A DNA stretch of 64,000 nt from Heterostelium album PN500 (taxonomy: Eukaryota; Evosea; Eumycetozoa; Acytosteliales; Acytosteliaceae), in contig NW_008805089.1 in the NCBI RefSeq assembly GCF_000004825.1, positions 434,001 through 498,000 on the forward strand, given 5' to 3'. Under the pieces are notes generated by a model. It was not told the origin of the DNA. It did not search any database and saw only the letters and a list, made by a program, of their open reading frames with translations. The position numbers and the translations under genes were made by a program. How positions within the stretch are numbered: position 1 is the first letter of the stretch; each line of letters begins with the position of its first letter. Positions 46,101 to 60,300 of this stretch are shown piece by piece.

Positions 46101-49100
46101 AATGAATTGTGTCAAAAGTACAGCTTTGTTATGACACCGGATTTCGGATTACGACTTATGATTCTTCACAACAAAATCAAGAATCAGCGATCATTGGTTT
46201 TAACTGGTGACACTGGTGTTGGAAAGACATTCATTCTCATCTTTTATTCTTTGATGGTCAATACCAGTAACAATGCAATTCCTTCAATCCAATATGAAAT
46301 CAAAGAAACCATAAACAAATGTGTGGATAGAATCAATTTGGAAATTAAATCGGCAAATTCACTTAGTGTTAGGACTGCAACTACTTTGGGTGCAACACTT
46401 CGAATGAATAATGTTGAATCTTTGAGAGGCAATGACATCACTCTCGATCAAATGAAAGATAAGATCAATGAATTGTATAGTCTACGTATAAATGGTCAGA
46501 CAGAACAACTATTCCAAACTCGTCGTGCCAATTTGACATCGGATATTCAATCGACTATTAGAAGACTATTGAAAGATCATCCTTTGATCGAAACCAAAAA
46601 CAAAGATAGTTTATTGTACAAGATTAGATCGACATCGGCAGAAACTATCGATAGTTTGGAAAAAATGATCGCGGCAATCGATCAGATCTCCAATACTATA
46701 TTCAGATCATTGTTCCATCGTATTATTATGCATCAGCGTTACACTGCCAAGGAATTCAAGATTCAAATATTGAGAATCGTCCAAGATATAAAGGAAATAA
46801 TAAAACTCGAGAACATCGATAGGAATATCAAGATGGTTGTATTCATCGATGAATTCAATACAGCACCGAGAGATACACTGGCTTTGATCAACGAGATCTT
46901 TGTTGATGGAACATTGGATGGTGAGGATAGTATTCCACAAAACATATTTTGGATTGGTGCGATGAATCCAAAGAAGATTTCGACATCTCAATCGATTGAT
47001 CACACCGGACAATCAACTTCCACCACGACTTTAGATTTCATTGTAAACGACCCACCACCTTCAATGGAAAAGTTGTTCTTGCGATATGGAAAATTCAGAA
47101 AAGAACATGAAGAACCATTTTTGGAGAATCTTTTCAAATTAAAGAGTACAATCTGTCAGTACCCCGAAGAATTGAAACAGTTTATCATTCTTGGACAAGA
47201 TGCACTCCGTCAAGCCAAAGAGGGAAGAGTTCATATGAGTATCAGAGATATCATTAGAACGATCGATCTCTACAAGTTCTTCATGTCAACCATTGGAAGA
47301 TCAATGATTGGTTGTTCATTCCCAAATGATTCAATCGAGGAATCCGATATTCTTGTTCAAACGAAACTACAGTTACCAATTGCTATCGATGATTACTCAC
47401 ACCATTGGTTGGCCATGATAACTTCAATGGCATTGAGTTATTATCTTAGAGTCGGCAAAGAAAAGAGACCGGAGATTCAAATCGCTTTCCAAAAGTTTAT
47501 CAACGACACTTGCAAACTCAAATTCAAATTCGATTTCAATTTGACCTTTAAAGAGATATATTCATCATTCTGTCAGAAAGAATACACATTGCTACCACCT
47601 GGAATTGCACTGACAGAATCATTACAGTTGAATATATTCTTCAATGTTGTTGCCATCAATTGTATGATTCCACTTTGTATTGTTGGTCCACCTGGTTGCT
47701 CTAAAACACTCAGTTTCTCAATTGTCGTGGATAACCTCAAACTCAACAAGATCAATGTCAAGACACCGTGGGCATTGATGCCAAGAGTAGATCAATTCCA
47801 CTATCAATGCACTCCACATACAACCGACATTGAAATCAAACAGAGATTCGAACAAGCTTTGAACAGACAGCGTGGTTACGACACTGAACAAAACAACACA
47901 AGATGCATTGTATTCTTGGATGAAGCTGGTTTGGTCAATGAAGAAGAATCTCCAATGAAAGTAATGCATGACTATCTCGATAAAGTCGACCAGAAACAAC
48001 AGATTCAATCAACTGACATTGCAATTGTAATCCTTTCCAATAAGATTCTTGATGCTGCTAAAACCAATCGTACTCTTCAATTGGTTCATTCGAGTATCAT
48101 CGACAAAGAAGACGAGAGAGCATTGGTGAAGGGATGTCTTTTCAACAATGAGAAACTTGAATATTCTGACTTGCTGATTGTCAAAGCGATGTGCAAGTCA
48201 TATCGTCGAGTCAATGAATTCACAGATGACACCAAGAAGAATCTATTCCATCAACGTGACTTTGTCTATTTCCTCAGACATCTTTCCAAGCTGAGATCGA
48301 AAACCTCATCGATGACACCAGAGATCGTTTTGGAAGCTCTCGAAAGAAACTTTGGTGGAATACATCCACACAAGTTTAAAGAACTGGCAAAGGTATTCTT
48401 TGTGAATCTTGGTTTTGAATTGCCCAATCAATTGGCATTGCTCGAACAAGACAACACCATTGACAGAATCAAACAGTCATTGGCTGACAAATTCGATATC
48501 AAAGTGAATCCAAATACAACGGCATTCCGTTACATGATGCTGTTGGATCCAACCGAAAATGAAACCTCTATAATGATTCTCAATCAAATGGGTGTCGAAC
48601 ACACTGTCATCAGAGTTGGTGGATTTGATGAGGACAACAGTAAAGAATCACTGGTTAAAGTTGTCTCACAAATCAAGAATCATATGAGCACTGGAAAGAA
48701 TGTTGTTCTTGTCAACAGTCAATCGATTGACGCTTGTTTCTACGAGGTATTCAACAAGTATTTCACAATTATCTCGGATGAAACTCATTTCTTGGCAAAT
48801 GTTAGTTTTGGAAACCATTCGAATCACACTCAAGTTCACCCAGATTTCAAGGTAATCATTCATGTGCCAATTTCGAGATTGGATCAAACTCAGTTGCCGT
48901 GGTTGAATCGATTCGAGAAGTACAGATTATCCATTGATAATTTGATGAATAGTAAACTTCAAAATAGACCAGATCTTCAAGATGACACCAAGAAGATAAG
49001 GGAAAATGCCAATCATTTTGTTAATACATTCCACATCCAGAAATCATTATTGGCAGGTTTCTCTGATTCCGAAACTATTCCATCGATTCTTTATTCAATG

Positions 49101-52100
49101 ATAAAGAATTCCATAGAAAGAAATGAACCAATGAAGATCGATCCACACAGAATCATCATTAAAGATCTTTCTATTAATGATAAGTTCATTCTCTCCAAGG
49201 AAAGTAACTCCATTTTCAAAAGATTCAATTCAAAGTTACTACAAATTGCAAGACCAGAGACCATCTACAATAGTAACTTGCCAAGACAATATGTTGAAGA
49301 ATATTTACTTCGTCAAGATCATTTCAACACATTGCGATTCCTTCAGAATCTAATTAAAAGGACGTTTAACAACGATGATGCTCAAGATGATAATGAATCG
49401 ATTTCAAACAAATGGATCATCTACACTAGAACATCGCCATCACTTCATCGTCTGGATGATTCAACCGTTGACTTTAAAAAGCTGTTGCTAAAGTTCTTAC
49501 CTTCTGAAAACAATCAACTTGTTTGCCAATCAATCAAAATCATTCAGTTGAACAAATTGAAATCAACTGAAGATTGTTCCCAAGAGTTTAACAAATTCAT
49601 TGACAATCAGGACGGTAGAATCTGTATTGTGATTGCAGATATGTCAATTATTAATCAACATCAAATCAACTATGTTGTTGGAATGCTCAACAAAGTCAAC
49701 AAGACTGACAAACTGTTGGTGACAATCTGCCATTACCCACCGGAATCATCTATCTCTGGACAATTCAAATTGAATTCAATCTTCTTGAACGATCTTGAAT
49801 TTGTTTATATCGATTCGATTGGTGTTAAACTTGAATCATCGCAATCGGAAGATCCATCTAAACAAATCGATACCGACATTAGAAAATGGGTTGCCAAAAC
49901 CTATGGACTAAGACCAGTCGATGTAGATGACTATTCATTGAAACAGACATTCGAAGAGATGTTCTATGCTCATCTCAATGAAGTATCTCGAACATCCAAC
50001 GTCATCCTCACCAAATATCAATATAGCAATGAATTGGAGCGTCAGTTCTACACCGATAATGAAATTAGACCAAAGTTGATTGAAAAACTATTCAAAAAAC
50101 ACTCTGGATGGTTCGAACTTATTATTAGATCATTCGAAGATAAATGGGACAAGAAAGATCAATTCAATACAATCATCTCTGGAATTTGCAATCTTATTCT
50201 CACTGGTAAACTTCCAGGCCTATCGATTCTCGATGCAATCAAGAGTTCACTTAGCTCTCACTTCTATCCAGTGGTTTCCAATGTTTTCAAACATCTATTC
50301 AACCATCTACAATTCTCGATGATCAACTCCATAGTTGATAATTCCCCAGAGGATAAATTGATCAAACTATTCCTTGAAAGTATCAATATCCCAGAGAATG
50401 TAAGAATTGAAGAGAGATACGAATCAATTCAACTGTCACTTCCAGAGAACATATCGAAGGGACCATACTCAATTCCATTGTTCGATACCATTTATTCATC
50501 GATAAGCAATGTATTGGAATATACCTTGAAGAATAGCGAGAAGCATCGTAACAATAGTGTTGATTCAATTCTCAGCTCCATGAAGAAACATTTGGAATCT
50601 GGACATCCAATGAAACCATTGATTGACCACATCGATTCAAATCCAGAACTCTTCCAATCATTCGTCAATGATTATATTACAAGAGTACTCAACTATGATA
50701 AAGAATGGATAACATTCTTCAGAAACATTGTCGAGACAAAAGACAAGAAATCGGAAACCATTCTACTCTATCCAATCAAATTCCATGTCGATAAGGAGCA
50801 TATCAGGTTTATCAAACATCTCATTTCACCATTGGTTAAACTTGATCGTTCGATTCTCCCGACTTTCGAAGAGATGTCTTATCCCAAGGACATTAAAATT
50901 ATCAAAGAAAAGTTGGCAAAGAAGAGTGTCGAATTTCTATCACTATTTATTGTTGAACAAGCAACCAAATCAGAATCAATCATTCTTTGGTGTTCAGTTA
51001 CTAGGGAGATTTTCAATAGAATCGATTTCGAATCGTTGTTTGTAACATTGAAATGCAACAGTAAAATGGTTCAACTTTATTGTATCTATCAATTTTTAGT
51101 GCAATGCTCACACGTCGATGAAAAGCAGTCGGAATCATTCATCTCATCACACGGATTGATCTTGTTGGAATGTGAGAATTTCGATACCACCGATATATTA
51201 GAGTTAATCAATGCATTCGATGCCCTCAACCTATCGATTCAACAATACAATATATCAACAAAATTTGGTCAACAACCAATTCCAACCATTCCACTTACCT
51301 GCCTCAATGACACTATTGAATCACTTATCACCTCGAAGACTGCAAACATTGAATCATTCCTAAAGATTTGTGATGCAAAGATGCATCCAAAACAATTTTC
51401 GTTTGGATATTGCACCAATATACTTCAACATATTCTCAATCTTGTAACCAAGGCAGAATTGGTGGAAGACTATATAAATAACGATCAGAACAATATTAGT
51501 TTCAGATTCAATCCTATCATTCGTAATCTTTGTAAAACTTCACTGCCTACAATGAAATTTTTAGACATTCCTCCAAGTCAAATCAATCAAATCAACACCA
51601 ACTCTCCATTGGCTGAAATGGTATTCCATTGTCTATATGATAATATTAAGAAATCAGATGATTTCAAACAAGATCTTTTACTATTAGAAAAGATTGAAGA
51701 ATTGGAAAGTAACAGTATATTCTCCAACATCAAGTGCGATGTATACTTCACTTTGCTACTTGAGAAATTCGCCAGTCTCATCAACGAAGCAAAGAAACCA
51801 GAGATTGTTTTCAAATTCTTGGATTCCAATCCACTCTATGCTTCATACATCAAATCACAGTTGGAAGTAATCGAAAGCGAATCTCCAACCAAGTATAAAA
51901 TGAATCAAGTCTACTTGCTAAACAAGATCGAAAAGGAAGAAGATCTTATCAACACATTGAAATCACCGCAATTGTTGAAAGCCATTGGAATGGAAGAACT
52001 TTTAATTCGCGAGGATATCACCATTAAGCAGCTGTCACAAATGCCTTTCACAATCGATAATTCAGAGGATGGAAAAGCCTACATAAATCTCTACAATGCT

Positions 52101-55100
52101 ATTGAAAAGAAATCCAGTAAAGATATTGAACTAATGGTCGTGCAATGTGCTAATCCAGTTGATTTCGGATTCTTCCGATTGTCACTGTTCTTGATCGCAT
52201 ACCAATTCTACTCTGAAGGTAAACCAACTGATTTCATATCATCATTGTTGTCCCCACATTTTTGTGATAGAATAAGCCTCACTCCTTTCAAACCAATCTT
52301 CAACAAGATCCTTTCGAAGCAATTTGGAAATACCAAGTTTGACGAAATTCTAAAGAATGCTAAAAAGACACAGGATACCAATGCCATGGCTAATATGATG
52401 GTAAATTTCATCGCAGTCTCTATTGGTTGTTCAAACAAATGTTACCTCTACAACATTTTCAGAGATCCTCTCTCAATTGTTGTTCGACCATATCCCGCCA
52501 ACGAAGGTGCCTTCAAAGACTGTGGAATGAGATATCGTGAGAGTGGAAGAGCAGTCGGAGATGACCGACTCCAAACATCGTCGATGGGTGGTAATCTTTT
52601 GAACAAGTTCCTGATTAGCAGTACTACTTGGGGTGCATTCAGTTGGACTGTATCGGTATGCGATTCCTCTATGTACCAAAGAATAAGAAACTCTGGATTT
52701 GTAATCAACGATAACAACAACACGCAAGAGACACTGACAGACTATGTGAACACTCGTTCACTGACCTCGATTTCCGAGTTTATGAGAAATCAACAGATGA
52801 AAGATCAACATGTTGAACCCGCTCATTTCATGTCTGAGCTACTCTATTTGATATGGAAGGATTCATTCAATGCTAATTCAATCCAGTTCAACCAAAGTGC
52901 TGTTCCAGCCTACGAAGCCTATCTCTCATCACTTATTCAACTCGTTTGGAATCGCTATCCACAGATGAAATCAAGTAAAATAGAGTTAGCAGAGAGACAA
53001 TCTAGTCATTTGGGATCTATTTCATTGATTAGAAATGACTATAGCAAACTGTTCCCATCGCCAATCTACGATATGGAGTTTATCAATAGCATCATCACCA
53101 ATCAGACATCTTTCAAACTGTTGCAGTTGTTCACTGTAAAATCAGAGATGATCGGTTTGTCACTTCATTTCCCAGCACTGATTAGATTCCTCCAGGTATT
53201 CTACAAACTCTTTAACTATCGACTTTCGCCAGAGTATATCAATATGACAATTCCACAATGTATTGATTACCTCAAAGAAAATTTCTCAGAGACAAGTGAC
53301 ACTATTGAAACTATCGATGAAACTTGGTATTCCTTGAAAGTTGCGTGGTCAAAGATAACCGATCATCTTAAGACAATGGAAGGAGGATGCAATAGAACAC
53401 CGGAATACGAAAAGATCATCGATACAATTGACGATTCAACTCTTTTGATTCAGCTGATAAAGGATGATTCGACCAATAGCAATGGTATGATAATCGATCT
53501 CATCAACAATTGGATCACTACAACTCAGGTGAAAGCGATGTTGCTAAAAGATCAAATCGGTCATGAAACAATCTTTGATACAATTGTAAACAATGATTTC
53601 GAAGAATCAGATCTGGAGACTGTTCCTTTTGACTTTGGATCGAACTACCTGCTAATTGGTTCAAACTTTGAGCTGTATACATTCAGCAATTTCCTTCAGA
53701 GACAGATTTCACACTATCAAACATTCGATAGAAGTAAATTCAAACCCGATTTCCAATCGATTGAAAACAAATTGATTTGTAATTTCCTCGCTGGCAAAGT
53801 CATTGGAAATCAGATGAAATCCTATCAGACACCATTCCAATTCGCAACTAAACGTCAACACAATGAAGATATCAGCTCGCTGGTATTCGACCAATTCTCC
53901 ACTGTCGTTGTCAAGGAGCTTTGGAAATTGAAACACGAGATCCCAAAGAATATGACCATAAAGCTGTTAAACCACTTCAAGATTCCATTCAAAAGTGAAT
54001 GTAGATCTAAACTCTTACATTCAGACTATGAGAAGTTGTGTAGCTATCTCACTCGTGTTATCTCTCATGTGTTGAACAACAAAGATGGATCGATCGATAC
54101 CACTATAACAATCTACGAATTCTCAGTGAAGAGAGGTATCATTATCAACAATACACGTGACATTCATCAGTCCACCTCTAACCATCTCAGAAGAATCCAA
54201 TTGCAGCATCTCGAAGATGTTGTCAGTGTTGTTACCGAGAGTTATCTTGCACGTGAATATCTCTATTCCAATGTAATGAAAGAACCAGATCACTATGAAA
54301 CCAAAGTCTTTGACACTCTACTCGAGAAATTGAAATCTGAGAAAGCTTCGGATAGATGGATTTCATTCCTCAAGGATTTCATCAATCATCTAACCACTCT
54401 GGAATGTCAATCGGAAATCAGAAGCCTTCAGCCAAACCATTCACTCACGAACATCGTTGTAAAATATACCAGAGAGATTGCTATACCAATTCTTACCAAC
54501 TTTAAGAATCACTCTGATTTCGTTCCAAACAAATCGAATCTCAACTGCTATGCCATCTTACTCAGAACATTCCATGAAGCACTCTCACCACTCTGTATTA
54601 AATCACAACAACAACTGAATAACAATAACAAAGAGGCTGGTTACAAAGAACTTCATGGAGAGAATGATAATGATAGTGACGAGGCAGATCAATTGATTAA
54701 GAATGAATTTAAAAAATTGGATTCCAATGCCGATGACGAAGACGATCTGAATGATATGTTGGATGAATTCACCAAGTTGAATAGAGATCAACACAACTGT
54801 ATTGAACCAATCAAGAATAGTAGATTCGCACACTGTCTATTCAATTGGATAAGATTCAAACCACAGACAATCGATATCCTACCAAAGTATGCCAACCAAT
54901 TCCAAAAGTTCCAATCGGAACATGATAAAGGCACCGATGACATCGATATCAGAGAATTGTTCGGTCTTATCTCAGAAGAGCTCTCACCAACCGTAATCAA
55001 TGGCAAACAACCTGGTAAACTCCTAGTTGAAATTCTCGAGACCATTTCTCAGGTCAATCCTCTGTTCCACTCTATCATCTCACATCAATGTAAGAAATGT

Positions 55101-55725
55101 AAGTCTGAAAAGACACAACCATCGATTTTACATTTGATTTGCAGAAGTCTTGGAGAACAGAAATTGGAAGGTCACATTGATAATGCCATAATAGAATTCA
55201 TGAAATTTAAATCCCAAACGTATGTTATATACCATGATTTTAATAACCAAATAATCCTTTTTTACTAAAATTTAAATCAAAAAATAACAGATGTGACAAG
55301 TGTAATACTATCATGGAAGTAGGAAATTCAGATATCAAACTCGCAGAAGTACCCCAATATCTTTTCATTGATATCGATCGGTCTAAGTTGAATGGTACAA
55401 ATATCGAAGCATGTCCAACTCTCCAACTTCGAAGTGACTGTTTCAATGAAGTTTCCAATATCTTTTACGAGACTCATAGTATTTTGGTAAGATAATATTT
55501 TATTTATTTTCAAACTGTACTATCTTCAAATAATCTAATATATTTTTTATTCTATAAATATACATATAAATATAGTATCTTGATAACAAAGACGAACCAA
55601 ATCTATGGATTATCCAAGATTCATTGAATTGTTCAACAACCGTCGAGAATTTAGCATTAGAGGATACCTATGGTATCGATTATTCTAAAACACTACTTTA
55701 TATTTACAAACTATCATCTTTATAA
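40190..55725 (+). CDS. RNF213/mysterin-family giant AAA+ protein with USP-like C terminus
   Basis: Nine exons: 40190-40368, 40445-40996, 41073-41451, 41550-42153, 42215-42592, 42665-44265, 44333-55219, 55291-55486, 55576-55725; about 4,970 residues (human RNF213 is about 5,200). P-loops are FGASGTGKS (near residue 1490), TGDTGVGKT (about 1852, Walker B VVFIDEFNTA about 2065) and GPPGCSKTLS (about 2348, Walker B IVFLDEAGLV about 2423). Then come RYMMLLDP...GKNVVLVNSQSIDACFYEVFN and LPWLNRFEKYRLSID, RNF213 hallmarks. RNF213 is a giant AAA ubiquitin ligase linked to lipid droplets and pathogen coating. No RING cysteine pattern is seen. The last ~230 residues (LLVEILETI...LFHSIISHQCKKC, then TCDKCNTI...VPQYLFIDIDRSK) resemble USP fingers and palm. 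Exon 4 needs a one-base frame shift at about 41700-41800, either sequence error or mutation. Confidence 0.88.
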
Positions 55726-55984
55726 AGAATAAATAAATAAATTATAAATAAAATAAAATGCTTTAATAAATAAACAAAAACATTAAAAGAATATTCTATA
55801 AGATTGATAGGTTCCCAAGTGTCTGTTCAATGCATTCAGAATCATCAAAAGAATGGATAAAAAAAAAAAATTTCAATCATTACCCAAAATAGTCATAGAT
55901 GTCACACATCATCACTATGCTTTAATCAAAACAACTATTAATTAATTTAAAAAAAAATAACTACGGACATTCCAGAACAACAAG
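55726..55984. other. spacer between RNF213-like gene and transposon
   Basis: About 260 bp of 3' flank of the giant gene up to the left terminal repeat. A-runs at 55860-55870 and 55951-55958; no gene. Confidence 0.4.
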
Positions 55985-56115
55985 ACAAAGCGTGGTGGCA
56001 GGTCTTAAACAACCGAAAGTAAATTTAATATGGCACTCAAAAGATCAAAAAGGGGAGACAGATTTTTTGCAACTCAAAAAAAAATAAATCCCAGAAAATA
56101 AAAAAATCGAAAATG
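55985..56115 (+). repeat. left terminal inverted repeat
   Basis: Block 1 is at 55985-56001 and block 2 at 56012-56032, separated by a 10-base insertion absent on the right. Block 3 is TTTTGCAACTC plus an A-run near 56073-56091, ending at ATG|GTAAGC (56113). GTGGCAGGTCT at 55995-56005 recurs inverted relative to the end at the other terminus. The repeat seems to carry the promoter and start codon of the outer gene. Confidence 0.75.
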
Positions 56116-57235
56116 GTAAGCAAAATTTGTGTCAGAAAAACTTCTTTGTTTTTTTTTTTTTAAAAAAGATTTTTTTTTAATTTTTTTTTTAATTTTTTTT
56201 TTTTTTGTATTTTTTTTTTTTTTTAAATTTATTTTTAAAATTATTTATTAATATTATTTATTTTAATAATATAAGGATAATAATAATTCAGTTTTAAAAA
56301 GAACAGTGTCCCCAAATAAAAAATTATTTAATGATTATTTTGTTGTAGATGAAATTTATAAGTTAGCCACCAGAATCAACGGTCCTTTGCCAATGCCTGA
56401 GGAGACACTAGTAGTGAACCCAATACATGGAGTAGTGGACCTAACACAGGTGGACCCAATAGATGTAGACTTTACATTAGTGGACATAGTAGAGTTGGAC
56501 CCTATGCAAATAGACCCAGTACTAGCTGTGGATCTAACACAGGTGGACCCAATTGACGCATACCCGACATTAGTAGAATTGGACCCAATTCATGCATACC
56601 CGACATTAGTGGACCTAGTAGAATTGGACCCAATGCCGCTAAACCAAGAAGGAGTGCGTGAAGACCATTTCTATGCCATCAGACCATTGTTTGAAACAAT
56701 CAGATTAGATCTATCAACTAATTTGGCTGCATACTACTGTGCATCCAATGAATTAGCTCATGGTCAAGGTGCTAAATATAAGACTCCTCACACAGCTTTT
56801 AATCCATATACGATTACATCATTAGAGCGTACTCAGCTCCTTCATTATTTTAATCATCACTATTATGGTACCCAAATGATCCCTAAAGACTTTAATGATG
56901 GATTTTTCATCTTTCGTCATCATTACAACCACACAACAACCAATATTCCTATTTTGCCTCGACTTGGTGGAAATATTGAAGAATGTTTCCATTCTATAGA
57001 CAATAATGAAATTTTAGATGATCTCAAAAATGGTCTACCAACTCAATGGGAGCAGAACAACAAAATCGATTTAAAAAGACAAAGTCAGAATGGTCTTTTA
57101 GAGTATGGTTTTTTTGATAGCAATGAAGAAGCAGAGGAATGGAGATATCATATCTGTATAATTAATTATTTGAAAATTAATATATATAAAAATCATATCT
57201 TGTTAACAACCGAGATGAAAACTCTCTATCAATAA
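56113..57235 (+). CDS. transposon outer gene, left; unknown protein
   Basis: Two exons. Exon 1 is only the ATG (56113-56115) inside the terminal repeat, followed by a 160-bp T-rich intron starting GTAAGC. Exon 2 is 56276-57235, giving 320 residues (MDNNNSVLKRTV...). Residues about 50-115 contain four to five degenerate repeats on the pattern VDLTQVDPID / YPTLVDLVELDPM. The C-terminal two thirds are globular and His/Tyr-rich (AHGQGAKYKTPHTAFNPYTI, LLHYFNHHYYGTQMIP, DGFFIFRHHYNH). No known fold is recognised. It is probably an accessory factor for transposition or expression. The start is inferred from the identical layout at the other end; an unspliced start is not available because no in-frame ATG precedes. 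Confidence 0.65.
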
Positions 57236-57355
57236 ATTTAAAAATTATATTCAACGTGACTTCGTTTTATTAATTGTATTACTTTATATTAAAAGTTATA
57301 AAATTAGATTTATTTTAATACATCGTAGAAATCATGATCCATTGCAGCGAGGATA

Positions 57356-60300
57356 TCAAGAGTCTTGAGTTGAATTTTGACTGTCAAAAAAATTTTCGAT
57401 AAATTCCTTTAAGTTTAGTGTGGTACTGAATGTTGAGCTGGAAGAAGTTGTAACTACGGGAGGAGAACCTATGTTTTGTCTTGTGGTCATGACAAATGTA
57501 GTGATCGCATTATCTTTCTTATGCCTTTTCATGAATTTACTTAATTCAACTTCGTCCACCTCGCTTTTACTCCTCTTTTTCGACAATTCAATTGTGATAT
57601 CTGTTAAAACTCCAACTGATCTTTCAGATTTATTTTTGATAAGATCTAATTTACGATCTATATCTTCAGTTGATTCTGAGTATGTTGGAATTGCTTGCTT
57701 CATCTTACGTTCATCGTACAACTCTGAACCAGTTGTAACCATGTCTCTGATTTCATCACAAATTGGTTTAAAATCGGGATTGCGAGTTTCCACATGATAT
57801 TTGATTTTTTCTGCTATTCGTATTAATCTTTTTGGTACCGTTTTAATATTCTTATTATTCTTCTCAGATCTGTGGTTTTTCTTATATATTACTGTAATTA
57901 TTTTTATTATATTATCTAAAATAAGTTGATGTATACTATTATTACTATTATTATTGTTATTAATATTATTAATGTTGTTGTTGTCGTTGATTACTATAGT
58001 TGATTTCTGTAGAATATAACTTAATAAAAAGGAGATAAATATTGGAGAGTTGAAATAGATTTGTACATCTTTGAATTCGATCGTGCTGAAAAATTTAAAA
58101 AAATCAGGTGGATGATTTTCAAGTAAATCTGTACTTAAAGTTCTCTTTAAATATGATTTCACATTACCATTGGGCTGGCAAATATAGAAAAACATTGGTG
58201 TTTTCATTGAACAGAACTCCGATGGGACAATGAGGAGTTTAAGCTGTTGATTAATCTTGGCTGCACTTTGGGACAAAATAATAAGTTGTATTTTGTCACC
58301 AATGGCAATAGGCTTTGGAATGTCAGATAATTCAAAAGAACTAATCTCGAAGATTGGTTGAAGTGTTCCAACAAAAATTTTCTCTAAATCTTAAAAAAAT
58401 AATTAGTTTAAATTTCATTTCGATTTTTTTATAACTTACATGTTTGTAGTATTTTGTTAAGTTTCTCTATTGATATACTTTGTTCATTTTGTATTCCGAA
58501 TAGACCTGTATATTCATCATCAACAAGCTGAGCATCAGATAAAATTTTTTTATCTTTCTCTGCCTTCACCTTTATTATATCAAGAATTTGAGAATATACA
58601 TTTGTATAAAATCCATCATGCAAACTAATGGTGTGTCGAATGTGCTCACCTCGCAAAGATCTTGCATCGTTAAACCCAAAGTTTAAACTCATTACAAAGA
58701 GTCTAATAGTGAGAATAGGAACATAATAGTGGGTATTCATTAATTGAATCAATGAATCATTGCCTTTGTTGTTGTTTCCATAGAAACCCAAAAATCTTTT
58801 CCAATTTGACTCGAAACCTTCATTGTTGATCATTGTTAAACTTAGTCCATGTTTCTTGCATATGCGCAAATACCGCGCAATATGTAATAGTATGTGAGTG
58901 TAATAAGTCATCTCTCTAACTCCAAAGAGATCGACAAACAGTGTTAAAAATTGATTGCACAACGTTTGAATTGAAACTATTTCATTGTCTGTCATCTCTT
59001 TAATCTCTTGACTTGTTGAATCCAGTTTATTAAAGACTTTCGATGCTTCCTTGAATACCAATGATAGACTTTCGCCAATTGGTAGATCGCCAAGCTTATT
59101 CTTATGAAATTGTTTCACAATCTTAGCTTCTTCGGTTTTGTCAAACTCTGAAAGAATTCCCGGTAAATATTTGAAGATTGCATCACATTCACCACCGGTG
59201 AGCATTCCAACCTCATCAACATATATATATTGACTTTGAGAAAACAAATTTGCTTTGGGATTTATACTTTTAAGCTCTGGAATTGATTGAAATGCTTCCA
59301 AAATGTAGGCAGTGAGATGTGTATGAATAGAAAAAGTTGATTTCAACAACTTTTCTGTTATTCTTTGTTTACCTAGTAAAATAATTAAATATTAAGTCAA
59401 TTTTTTATAGAAATACAATTGATCTATGATAAGCTTACAATGAAGACTACAAATAATAAAAATTGCTTTAATAAGTAATATGTCCACGAGATTTCTACTA
59501 TTGTTCGCACCTATATAAAAATAATTAATACCAAATTATAAATTGTTTTTTCCTTCAAGTTACATTAATTACAATTGGCTTCACCAGTGTGTTCGCATTT
59601 TATACCTGGAAAAAGATTATTTTCCTCATCTCTACAATTTACACATTTAGCATCATTAATCTGTGTTTCCAAAAGCGCGGCTTTGAAATAATCGGCTGAT
59701 TTCTTACAACATGGGCAAGGTGATTCACCGTTATAATCTGATTTGTCTCTTGCGAGATTTTGAGCCATTTTTAGATCGATTGAGGAAAAAAATTTGATGG
59801 GAATTGTAACAACATCATTTGCAAAATTGAATGTAACTTCTTTAATAGAATTAATTTGTTCTATTACAGAAGAAAGAAATTTGGCAGTATTTGATTCTTT
59901 TCCAAAACCAATCCCTAACATAAGAATCGAAGAGCATGACTGTGAGGGTAAATTTGCAAGAAACAATGGGACTATGCCAATTCCAAACAACCCTTCATTA
60001 ACTTTGGGTGTTCCATCAGATGATATCTTGAAGATGCCCATATTTTTAACCTTTTGCAAAAAGCTTTTGAAGTATTCAGATTCAAAAATCTTTTTACTAT
60101 TCTTTAGCTGATTGATATTCTCAGTATCATTAGAATTGTCAAAAACACCATGTTTTTTTGAATCCATAAAAAAAATTGTGAAAGACAATTGAAACATATA
60201 TTTGATGACATGTTCCACATTTAGACAAATGCTCGAAAAAACTGAATTTCTGGGTAAAAATTGTTTTCTAAAATCCAGTAGGAGTTGATAAAATCTTTCG

